9,926 nt of DNA, from positions 1 through 9,926 of the forward strand of contig DOZU01000125.1 of assembly GCA_003517845.1 (NCBI GenBank). The letters are read 5' to 3'. Positions 1 to 6,255 of the stretch are shown here, piece by piece. The notes below the pieces were generated by a model, which was given only the letters and a program-made list of their open reading frames with translations, was not told where the DNA came from and did no database searches. How positions within the stretch are numbered: the stretch's first letter is position 1; each line of letters starts with the position of its first letter. The stretch is from Clostridiales bacterium. GTDB taxonomy: Bacteria > Bacillota > Sulfobacillia > UBA995. The translations under genes and the position numbers were made by a program.

Positions 1-1822
1 CCAAGTTGGCCCAGATGACTGCCCAGGTTACTCGGTTTCCGACTCCACGGCTGGCTAAACTCTCTCCAAGCCTCGTAACGGCGAGAGTTCTCTTGTTACT
101 GCTACTTGCCACGAGTTCAGCATGCTTGAGCCAGACGAGCATCGCGTCGAACTGCCGATTCCCAAGGCTGTTGCTGCTTACCCACTCTTGGGACGCCCCA
201 AGGAAGGCTGAGAGCCACTCAGTCCGCATCCCGAAGTGCTCATAAGTATGCAGAGTCTTCCTCCCATCGCCGGTCACTCTTGCACCGCCTTCGCTTGTTT
301 CTAGGGACTTCGCAGTAAAGCAAGCTTCCCCGTGCAGATCCAGGCAGGCGCCGCAGGCCAAGCAGTCGTCACCGATCTTCACCTTGTCGCGCGTCATCAA
401 TGCGCCGGTGGGGCACTCGACCTGACAGGCTTGACAATGACAGCAGTAAGCGCTCTTGAGGGCCACAGCGCGAAAAGCTTTGAGGACGAAGCGGTCGGCA
501 TGCGCTAAGCCGTCCACCTCGGCAATGACGTTGGCGCCCTCGTGCCGCACCATATACGGATACACAATGCCGCCGCGCTCGATGTGCCCCTGACCTTCAC
601 CGGTGCGTACAAGACGCCCCAGGGTCCGGGCCCACTCCTGCCAGTCTTCAGACGGCTCCCGGAGCGTGAAGGAGATGCGATGGTCTTTCACCTGTTCGAC
701 AACTCGCGTGCCGCCCCCAGCAAGGTACCGCCCGCCGGCTCGACCCTTCCACTTCCCCGCATCCAGATATGCGTCTACTGCCTCCGGGCGTATCCCTGCC
801 CCAACGGCATAATTGCGCAGCTCTTCGACAAAGCAGATGATGTCCTGTTGATAGACGTTCCAGCTCACGGCATTCCACCACGAGGAGGCCAGCGGGCACA
901 CTGAACAACCTACACGGACGACTCCGTTCCGGTAGGCCTGATTCAAGAGCAAGCGCCGGCCAAAGAGGTACAGGAATACCTCTCCCGCATTCCAGGCAAT
1001 GATGGGACTAGCGTTGATTTGGGTCCTGTGCTTTCCGCCCTGAGTCACTGCCGCATAGGCCGCGCGGTCGATGCTCTCCTCATGCCGGATGCCGTCGAAA
1101 ACCAACACCCTTGCCGATGGCTTGCCCGTCAACTCACGCAGTAACAGCAGGGTAGGGACTGTCTTGTGAACGGCACAGCACCAGCGGTGGATGCGGCTGG
1201 GGGGACCCATCTCGCGCCAACTAGTTCGGGCGTCCTTAGCACTCCGGGCGGAGTGGAAAGTCAGGTGCGGCCACCGAGCCTTGGCGGCCTCCACGGCCAG
1301 GTATGTATCACGGACCTCCATGCCGGTGTCGCCAAACACTACTGCGAACTGGTCTGGTTCAAGCACTCTTTGCACAAGGTCGAGGATCACCAGGGAATCC
1401 TTGCCGCCAGAGAATGCCAGCGCTACGACATCCACCTGATTTCGATATCGGCCGTAGGTCTGGTATATGAACTTGAGCGAACGCTGCACGAGGCCCTGTA
1501 GAAGTGGCACGTTCTTGGAGATCATCGCGTCGAGCTGCACTGGCTCGAGGGTTAGCCGCGGTCGGTGAACCTTGAGCGCGGGTCTAGAAAACCAGCCCCC
1601 TCCCTCGGCTTCCGCCACGAGTTCGCCACGATAGTAGTAGCTCCGGCCGCCCATAGCCCAAAGCAAGGGCGCTTCACTATGTGGGTAGTCCCAAAACGTG
1701 TCAAATCCTAGCAGGTTCAGTTCCTCATGGAAGACTGGGCGGACCTCGTGCCTCGACCCAAGCTTCTGCCTTTCCGCCAACACAAAGCCGCCGGTGTCAT
1801 GGTCCCACTCAATACCGTACAT
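1..1822 (-). CDS. PAPS reductase-like ATP pyrophosphatase with two [4Fe-4S] sites (3' end beyond window)
   Basis: An open frame of 607 codons runs off the left edge, so the C-terminus is missing. Residues 138-143 are the PP-loop SGGKDS that binds ATP, followed by the CysH/DndC-type motif RWCC at 213-216 and a GCSVCP motif at 305-310. Residues 460-470 (C460, C463, C466, C470) and 487-501 (C487, C490, C493, C501) form a two-cluster ferredoxin module. After it, residues about 520-607 form a separate domain (motifs YEHFGMR, WLKHAEL, WAVIWANL) that I believe resembles DUF4007-type sequence often tied to such reductases. The N-terminal 100 residues (start MYGIEWDHDTGG) resemble those of archaeal PAPS reductase-ferredoxin proteins. 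Members of this superfamily activate or transfer sulfur (sulfate assimilation, DndC in DNA phosphorothioation, tRNA thiolation); the substrate here is unknown. The ATG lies inside the end of the upstream gene (14-bp overlap), which suggests translational coupling. Both PP-loop and cysteines look intact. Confidence 0.9.
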   Translation of the reverse strand, partial: MYGIEWDHDTGGFVLAERQKLGSRHEVRPVFHEELNLLGFDTFWDYPHSEAPLLWAMGGRSYYYRGELVAEAEGGGWFSRPALKVHRPRLTLEPVQLDAMISKNVPLLQGLVQRSLKFIYQTYGRYRNQVDVVALAFSGGKDSLVILDLVQRVLEPDQFAVVFGDTGMEVRDTYLAVEAAKARWPHLTFHSARSAKDARTSWREMGPPSRIHRWCCAVHKTVPTLLLLRELTGKPSARVLVFDGIRHEESIDRAAYAAVTQGGKHRTQINASPIIAWNAGEVFLYLFGRRLLLNQAYRNGVVRVGCSVCPLASSWWNAVSWNVYQQDIICFVEELRNYAVGAGIRPEAVDAYLDAGKWKGRAGGRYLAGGGTRVVEQVKDHRISFTLREPSEDWQEWARTLGRLVRTGEGQGHIERGGIVYPYMVRHEGANVIAEVDGLAHADRFVLKAFRAVALKSAYCCHCQACQVECPTGALMTRDKVKIGDDCLACGACLDLHGEACFTAKSLETSEGGARVTGDGRKTLHTYEHFGMRTEWLSAFLGASQEWVSSNSLGNRQFDAMLVWLKHAELVASSSNKRTLAVTRLGESLASRGVGNRVTWAVIWANL

Positions 1823-2558
1823 AACGCCACGTTTTCCTCTCTCTGGTCTTCATGGAAAGGAGTGCTGACGAAGTTTCACGCCGAGCTGCAATCGGTGAAC
1901 CGTCCTGGCTGCCCCACGCCCTGTCGGGCTCACGCGCCCATCCAACACTCCTGGTCAAGGTTAGCCACCAACTCGCTCTCCCTCGGACAGAGGTCGCCTG
2001 GCGGGGAGCACCCCAAAGGAGAACTTCAAGACCGGGAACATCAACCCCTTGAACCGACAGGTACTCGGCGAGTTCGGCCACCTCAGTCTCAGAGAGCTGG
2101 CACAACGCAATGATGGTCTCGAACACACGGTCGCTCAGCGAACCCGATTCGGCCGCCAGTAGGAGCCTGTCGATGCCTTCCTCCGGACACAAGGCGACTG
2201 GCGGGCTGCTTGATGCTTGATGGCGGAATTCTCTATGATGTGCTCGCTTTCGAGGCGCCGCCTGTCCGTCCCTTGACCGCAAAGCGGAAGTAGCCGCGAT
2301 GCGCTGACTTGACGGCACATCGACAACTGCAATGCGGTGTGCTCGCAGATACTCATGAATCCGGTCGACGTCGTCCAAAGATAACTGGCAGCCTGTACCC
2401 CGAAGCCCATCTACCAGGGTCTGCATCGCCACGTAGCCACCCTGGCGGATACCGAGTCTTGTCAGATCTCGAAGGCACCTTCGCACAGCCGGGTGACTTA
2501 GCAGGATTGCGTCAACTCCACCACCGGCTGTCTGCTGTTGAATACCCTTAGCGAGCAT
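1809..2558 (-). CDS. Unknown protein with two sigma-70 region 1.1-like segments
   Basis: A 249-residue soluble protein with no signal peptide or membrane span. Residues about 25-82 (ending LSLDDVDRIHEYLRAHRIAVVD) and again about 126-175 (LSETEVAELAEYLSVQGVDVP) have the pattern of a helical segment, then LS-x-x-(D/E)-V, then a loop with GV/IxVxD. This recalls region 1.1 of primary sigma factors or a winged-helix fold, but no sigma region 2 to 4 is present. Residues 91-118 are basic and probably a linker, and the last 70 residues are Arg/Trp/Ser-rich with no recognised domain. The frame could start at ATG 2606, but that codon lies inside the TATAAT promoter box, upstream of the expected transcript start. 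I therefore place the start at 2558, which has AGG 7 nt upstream. Its stop overlaps the start of the PAPS reductase-like gene, so the two are co-expressed. The function is unknown; a regulator or partner of that enzyme is a guess. Confidence 0.7.
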   Translation of the reverse strand: MLAKGIQQQTAGGGVDAILLSHPAVRRCLRDLTRLGIRQGGYVAMQTLVDGLRGTGCQLSLDDVDRIHEYLRAHRIAVVDVPSSQRIAATSALRSRDGQAAPRKRAHHREFRHQASSSPPVALCPEEGIDRLLLAAESGSLSDRVFETIIALCQLSETEVAELAEYLSVQGVDVPGLEVLLWGAPRQATSVRGRASWWLTLTRSVGWAREPDRAWGSQDGSPIAARRETSSALLSMKTRERKTWRYVRY

Positions 2559-2604
2559 CCCATGACCTGGCCTTGAGTTGTGGTTTGTCGAGCGAACTGC
2601 TGTC

Positions 2605-2647
2605 ATTATAGCGCAGTCACACCGTCACCCAGTGACGGTGTGACTGC
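2605..2647 (-). promoter_or_regulatory. Promoter with -10 TATAAT and a perfect 16-bp palindromic operator
   Basis: On the minus strand a perfect TATAAT (2610-2605) follows an inverted repeat with 16-bp arms (2613-2628 and 2632-2647) around a 3-nt centre. Each arm contains GTCAC twice, three bases apart, so the element reads as four GTCAC/GTGAC units in mirror order. It fills the space where a -35 box would be, and no good -35 hexamer is visible, so it is likely bound by a regulator (repressor, or activator compensating for the weak -35). The inferred transcript starts near 2598, giving about 40 nt of leader before the start at 2558. A transcript from further upstream would instead fold this into a very stable hairpin. 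Confidence 0.7.
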
Positions 2648-3145
2648 AGTCTGCCAGAACACAGTGGATCCCGCACAAACGCCCGAGCCTGACGGCTCTC
2701 GCACCCCCAGCCGGATACCACATTCCGGCGTGTTCACCTCCATAGCGCCTATCGGGGGCGCTTGCTCTACGCCTATAACCCTGGGCACGACCGCTCTTCT
2801 GACCGGAACCTGCCAATCTGGCTGAAGTCTGAAAACTACGTGTCATATTCGTAGTTCTCCAGGGGCTACCAGAGTCCTCCTCGAGGACTCGAACCACGCC
2901 AGGCTGTGTCAGATGAAGAGTAGGCGAGGAGCGCGAGGTCTATCGGCTGTCTCAAAGGTGCGGGCCTCCGGCGGAGGTCGGGTCTACATCGTCCCCGGCG
3001 ACCGGTGGTTGCTTCGGCCGGGTGGCACTGTTAGGCATCCGGCCCACCAGGCCGGGCTCCGGGCTAGTGCTGAGGGCCTGCGGCTATGGTCAAACGCGAA
3101 CACTCGAGTAAGCCCAGGCCGCCGCATGGTCTCGAAGCTCACGCA
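2648..3145. other. About 500 bp without a recognised gene; clustered small inverted repeats
   Basis: No reading frame on either strand has convincing coding character or a ribosome binding site. Several short stem-loops occur: GAGCC/GGCTC at 2685-2698, CCGGA/TCCGG at 2711-2728, GCGCC/GGCGC at 2745-2761, AACTACG/CGTAGTT around 2834-2856, and GAGTCCTC/GAGGACTC at 2872-2890. They could belong to a structured RNA, to remnants of a mobile element next to the intron, or be chance in GC-rich DNA. I see no tRNA, no intrinsic terminator with a T-run, and no CRISPR array. Confidence 0.4.
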
Positions 3146-3229
3146 GTCGACCAGGCCGAGCTGTCGGCAGCTGGCAATGGCCAGGGCCGTGGCGCCCATC
3201 TGACCATTGACTTTGACAAACCGAAAGGG
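3146..3229 (-). pseudogene. Transposase N-terminal scrap in the 3' flank of the intron
   Basis: Directly after the 3' end of the group II intron the minus strand encodes a short segment containing KVNGQMGATALAIASC and then RQLGLVD. This resembles the beginning of DUF4277/IS1634-like transposases from memory. The resemblance stops after about 28 residues, and the following sequence no longer fits a transposase. I infer an insertion sequence invaded by the intron and then truncated. No start codon is visible in this flank, so the start would have lain on the other side of the intron. The family assignment is weak. Confidence 0.35.
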
Positions 3230-3304
3230 GCCGCGGTAGGGACGCCGGTTACCCGGCGCCCCCCGCACAGACCCCGGCGTGCGGGTTTCCCGCACCGGGT
3301 TCCT
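3230..3304 (-). ncRNA. Group II intron domains V and VI
   Basis: Domain V lies at about 3303-3270: a lower CCCGG/CCGGG stem, an internal bulge, and an upper GTGCGGG/CCCGCAC stem capped by AAA. Domain VI follows at about 3266-3230, with stem CGCCGG/CCGGCG closed by GTAA and a CCCTACC segment whose A (3237) is the likely branch-point nucleotide. The catalytic triad would be AAC rather than the usual AGC, which may be a class feature or a substitution. Confidence 0.75.
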
Positions 3305-3337
3305 CGGTTGTACTCGCATACGCGCAAGACGTAACCC

Positions 3338-4711
3338 TCAAGCGTACACCCTCGGGCGACAGATCTCGGTGATACGCGGTTTGGTGAGCCCCCCTCGGCG
3401 GAGCAACTGGTCGAACGTCTTCCAGTTGTAGCTGCGTTGCTTGCCACCTCGTCGATTGAGCCATTTGAAGGCACCTGCAATGACCCACTTGTAGAGGCGG
3501 TTCAGCGACTGCCAGTTGCCATGAACGCCGTAGTAGTTGTAGTGCCCCCGCAGCCTCCGATTGAGTCCATGGAGGAACTCCCGCTCCGCCAAGTGCCGGT
3601 TCTCCTTGATCCACGTCATGATCCGCCGGCACGCAGCCTGCAACCTCTTGCGGGCCGTGCGCCGTTTCACTCTGGGTACCCCTTTACGGTCTTCGAGCCA
3701 GTAGAACTCGAAGCCCAGGAACGCGAAGCGCCGCTCCATACCCGGGTGAAACCGGCTGAACCGCAGGCAGCGGGTCTTCTCGGCCGCAACCTCCAGACCG
3801 AACTTCGCTAGCCTCTTCGGCAACGTCCGATAGAACCGCTCAGCATCGTCCCGGTAGCGGAAGGCACATACCCAGTCGTCCGCGTAGCGACAAAGCAGTG
3901 CTTCGCCCCGACAGTAGGCTTTGACCACCCGCTCGAACCACAGGTCCAGAACGTAGTGTAGGTACACGTTCGCCAAAACCGGCGAGATGGTACCGCCTTG
4001 CGGTGTCCCCGTCTGCGGATGGATGACTGTCCCATCCCGTTCCAGGACACCGGCCTTCAGCCATTTCCGGATCAATCCCCGAAAAGCACGGTCGTCGACC
4101 CTTTCCTTCAGCATCCTCAGCAGCCAGTCATGATCCATGTGATCAAAGAAGCCTTTCACATCAGCCTCCACCACATAGCCATAGACCCCGTGCTGAAGAT
4201 CATAGGTGAGGTCTCGGACCGCGTCTTTCGCACCCCGTCCCGGTCGATAGCCATAGCTACTGTCCAGGAAGTCCCGCTCGTGGATGGCAACCAGTAGTTT
4301 AGCACACGCCAGTTGCACCAGCTTATCTTCCAGGGCCGGAATGCCCAACGGCCGTTCCTTGCCGCTTTCCTTGGGGATGTAGACGCGCCGTACCTGTTTG
4401 GCACGGTAACGCTTGGTCTTCAGGCGCTCAGCCAGCGCCTCGAGGCGAGTATCCAGGTCCTTGGCGTACTCGCTTGCCATCACTCCGTCTACCCCACTGG
4501 CCGCGGCCTTATTCAGATCGCACCAGCAGTGGCGCAGGAAGTCGGCGTCCAGGTGCCGGTAGAGATCCTGAAACCGATGTCGCTTGTCGGTCTTCGCCTT
4601 GATAGCTATTGCCCGCAGGAAGGTTGGCTCGTGTTGATCCAGCCCGACTCCGTCCGGCACGAGTTGCCTATGCGAGCTGCGTACTCCCGTCAGGTCCTTC
4701 CCCATGTACAT
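3338..4711 (-). CDS. ltrA: Group II intron reverse transcriptase/maturase
   Basis: A 457-residue intron-encoded protein that helps the intron RNA fold and splice, and copies it into DNA during retrohoming. The reverse transcriptase domain spans about 45-340: the first catalytic Asp is D184 in EADVKGFFD, the TPQGGTISP motif is at 236-244, and the active-site YADD is at 276-279. The maturase (X) domain covers about 350-450, with a typical end RITEICRPRVYA. There is no C-terminal HNH endonuclease domain, so insertion would need a nick from elsewhere, such as a replication-fork primer. The start ATG at 4711 has GGGAGAG just upstream. Length and motifs are complete, with no frameshift. The gene lies in domain IV of the intron. 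Confidence 0.95.
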   Translation of the reverse strand: MYMGKDLTGVRSSHRQLVPDGVGLDQHEPTFLRAIAIKAKTDKRHRFQDLYRHLDADFLRHCWCDLNKAAASGVDGVMASEYAKDLDTRLEALAERLKTKRYRAKQVRRVYIPKESGKERPLGIPALEDKLVQLACAKLLVAIHERDFLDSSYGYRPGRGAKDAVRDLTYDLQHGVYGYVVEADVKGFFDHMDHDWLLRMLKERVDDRAFRGLIRKWLKAGVLERDGTVIHPQTGTPQGGTISPVLANVYLHYVLDLWFERVVKAYCRGEALLCRYADDWVCAFRYRDDAERFYRTLPKRLAKFGLEVAAEKTRCLRFSRFHPGMERRFAFLGFEFYWLEDRKGVPRVKRRTARKRLQAACRRIMTWIKENRHLAEREFLHGLNRRLRGHYNYYGVHGNWQSLNRLYKWVIAGAFKWLNRRGGKQRSYNWKTFDQLLRRGGLTKPRITEICRPRVYA

Positions 4712-5238
4712 GGCTCTCCCATGCTCAGAGTACTATGCCTGATACGAGACCCCAACGGCATCCGGCGGAGCCTCTCCGCCTGCCCTGTTCGAAAGTGCCC
4801 ATGACCGCCTTAGGCTCCCGCATTGTCCCGTATCCGGGTTTCCCCTTCCGTGCCTCAATAGCGGTATGCCGTACGTTCATCGTTCCTCCCGTTGGGAGCC
4901 GCTGGGGCTTCCCGAGTTCTCTGACGCATCTGTTCCTGCATGCCGCGGCCTGACGACTCCGGCGGACCTTCGCATCCTCGCCAAATCGGATGCTCTTGTG
5001 TTGCCTTCGGCGTAAGTTAAAACCCTCGGCGTCCGCAACGAGCTGATTTCGAAGCTGTACCAGCACTTCAGGGTGCGCGTCACCCTTACGGCCTACAGGA
5101 TTCTCTGTCTACGCTTCGCCCGTCTTGTTCGCCTCCTTCCCGCTCCGCCACGGGCGCAAGACTCGATACGGGTGGGTGGCTAGTCCTTTCCCGACGGGGA
5201 CTTTCACCCCGCAAGATACGTCGAGCTTGTCTCGGCGC
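4712..5238 (-). ncRNA. Group II intron 5' ribozyme region (domains I to III and the start of IV)
   Basis: This 527-bp stretch has no credible protein gene. It contains typical intron ribozyme text: GGTGAAAGTCCCCGTCGGG near the 5' end, GTGGCGGAGCGGGAAGGAGG in the middle, and later CTGGTACAGCTTCGAAATC. Short frames that cross it are incidental. The exon-binding sequences were not resolved. Confidence 0.75.
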
Positions 5239-5240
5239 GA

Positions 5241-5272
5241 TAACTATTCAGCCCTTGTGGGCTGAATAGTTA
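5241..5272. repeat. Perfect 14-bp stem-loop at the 5' intron insertion site
   Basis: Arms TAACTATTCAGCCC and GGGCTGAATAGTTA pair perfectly around a 4-nt loop. The element lies 2 nt from the intron's 5' end and about 54 bp beyond the flavoprotein stop codon. No T-run follows on either strand, so it is not a classic intrinsic terminator, though it might still stop transcription. Some group II introns, notably class IIC, insert next to such hairpins. Beyond it (about 5284-5299) lies TGTCAACCCACATAAG, which may be the edge of the host insertion sequence. Confidence 0.8.
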
Positions 5273-5325
5273 CCGGCAACTTTCTTATGTGGGTTGACAC
5301 GGAGCTCTGGCTGGCGATTGGAGGA

Positions 5326-6057
5326 TCAATCCCCGGGCGGCGCTTCGCGCCGCAGCCGCTCGGCGAAGAAGTGGTTCATGCCCTGGCGCGCCAACTCCGG
5401 GTCCACCCAGGGCCCCCGCATGCGCTCCTGGATGGATGCGGGGATACGGCGGCCGGTTGCGAGCTCCCGGCCCGCCCGGGCGGCCAGGTCCAGCACTTCC
5501 TGACGGCAGCCGGCCGGGTCCAGGGCCCCGGCCCCGGGGACCAGCAGGTTCCCCCCGTCAACCCAGGAGGCGTTACGGCAGATGGCCCGGAAGTGGCCCT
5601 CCAGCGGGGTGAAGTTGACCGGTTCGGGGAAGCCGCAGGTGGAGATCAGCACCGCCGCCGGCGGACTCCCGCCGACGATGACCCGCCTGGAGCGATGCAC
5701 CGAGCGCCCGTCGGGATCGACCGAGAAGTATGGTTCCACCAGGCAGACGCAGCGATCCAGGAGTGTCTTGACCGGGCCGGGCAGCCCGTCGAAGTACAAC
5801 GGCGCCGCGAGGATGATCGCGTCCGCCCGGGCCAGGCCGGCGGCCACCCGCGGGAAGTCGTCGTGCTGACTGCAGCGGCCGGGAGTGGTGAACCAGCAGG
5901 AGAAACAGCCCCGGCAGGGGTTCACCGTCAGGTCCCGCACGTCGAAGCGCTCCACCGTCACGCCTTCTCCCATGCCCTCCAGGAAGGCCTCCAGAAGGCG
6001 GTGGGTGAAGGAGCGGGCACGAGGCGAGCCGGCCAAGGCGACCACGTTCAGGCTCAC
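5326..6057 (-). CDS. Iron-sulfur flavoprotein / NADPH-dependent FMN reductase family
   Basis: A 243-residue cytoplasmic flavodoxin-fold protein. It starts with a beta strand and the FMN phosphate-binding GSPRARS loop at residues 10-16, and has a compact cysteine cluster C48-x2-C51-x2-C54-x7-C62 as in Isf-type proteins, which suggests a [4Fe-4S] centre beside FMN. PLYFDGLPGPVK near 90-101 is the usual flavin-contact segment of this family. Such proteins carry electrons to or from FMN; the partner here is unknown. The GTG start is chosen because GAGGAGGT lies 6 nt upstream and the family N-terminus begins exactly there; a longer in-frame ATG at 6132 would add a disordered leader. The GTGA overlap with the upstream short ORF suggests coupled translation. 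The tail (about 200-243) is not typical of the core fold. Confidence 0.88.
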   Translation of the reverse strand: MSLNVVALAGSPRARSFTHRLLEAFLEGMGEGVTVERFDVRDLTVNPCRGCFSCWFTTPGRCSQHDDFPRVAAGLARADAIILAAPLYFDGLPGPVKTLLDRCVCLVEPYFSVDPDGRSVHRSRRVIVGGSPPAAVLISTCGFPEPVNFTPLEGHFRAICRNASWVDGGNLLVPGAGALDPAGCRQEVLDLAARAGRELATGRRIPASIQERMRGPWVDPELARQGMNHFFAERLRREAPPGD

Positions 6058-6221
6058 GGGACCACCTCCTCGGGGGGCCGATCTTCGCCGCGAGATTGGC
6101 CGTTCACCTGCCCGGCCAGGGACCATACCCACCAGGCGGTGAGGAGGTTGACCGCAGGGTCGTACCCGTAGCGGGTGTAGCTTCCGTCAGGCAGGGTGGC
6201 CCGGGCCAGCCGGTGCCGCAT
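6054..6221 (-). CDS. Short ORF coupled to the flavoprotein gene, possibly a 3' gene remnant
   Basis: 55 codons from ATG 6221, ending in the GTGA overlap with the flavoprotein start. No Shine-Dalgarno sequence precedes the ATG, and the frame stays open upstream into the end of the ABC gene, so this may be the tail of a gene cut off when the neighbouring operon arrived. The segment LPDGSYTRYGYDPAVNLL loosely resembles a YD (Rhs) repeat, but a single match this short is not evidence of an Rhs protein. A segment rich in Trp and Leu (NLLTAWWVWSLAG) follows. Function unknown. Confidence 0.4.
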   Translation of the reverse strand: MRHRLARATLPDGSYTRYGYDPAVNLLTAWWVWSLAGQVNGQSRGEDRPPEEVVP

Positions 6222-6255
6222 GTAGAAAAACTCGAATGATTCGGCCTGCAGGCAG

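Larger units (their letters stand above)
3230..5238 (-). mobile_element. Group II intron (about 2 kb)
   Basis: The element consists of a 5' ribozyme region (5238-4712), a maturase/reverse transcriptase gene (4711-3338) and a 3' domain V/VI region. The 5' end is placed at GCGCCGAGACAAGCTCGACG near 5238, and the text that follows (for example GGTGAAAGTCCCCGTCGGG) is typical of bacterial group II intron domain I. The 3' end is estimated from the branch-point A of domain VI (3237) plus about 7 nt, so it is uncertain by several bases, and the first bases deviate from the GTGYG consensus. Only one intact open frame lies inside and the catalytic motifs are present, so the element could be active. 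It sits 2 nt beyond a perfect stem-loop (5241-5272), in flanks that look like IS DNA. Confidence 0.85.

Noticed and set aside
2604..2606. ATG 2606 as the start of the sigma 1.1-like gene
   Set aside because: The ATG overlaps the TATAAT box, has no ribosome binding site and would lie upstream of the expected transcript start. ATG 2558 fits better.
2882..2898. tRNA-like GTTCGAGTCC on the minus strand
   Set aside because: It resembles a T-loop, but the flanking bases do not pair as a T-arm and no A-box or acceptor stem is visible around it.
2984..3319. Minus-strand frame of 111 codons across the intron 3' end
   Set aside because: Its first part is domain V/VI ribozyme sequence and only a short middle part resembles a transposase, so it is not a gene.
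5241..5272. Stem-loop as a Rho-independent terminator of the flavoprotein gene
   Set aside because: The stem is strong, but no T-run follows it on the minus strand (TCGCGCC follows), so it is kept as a repeat and intron-target candidate only.
5287..6171. Long plus-strand reading frame over the flavoprotein gene
   Set aside because: It is the antisense shadow of a GC-rich gene. The minus-strand frame has the flavodoxin motifs, the cysteine cluster and a strong ribosome binding site.
6149..6203. Rhs/YD-repeat protein
   Set aside because: Only one partial YD-like unit is present in a 55-codon frame. The match is too short and the glycine of the usual D-x-x-G is replaced.
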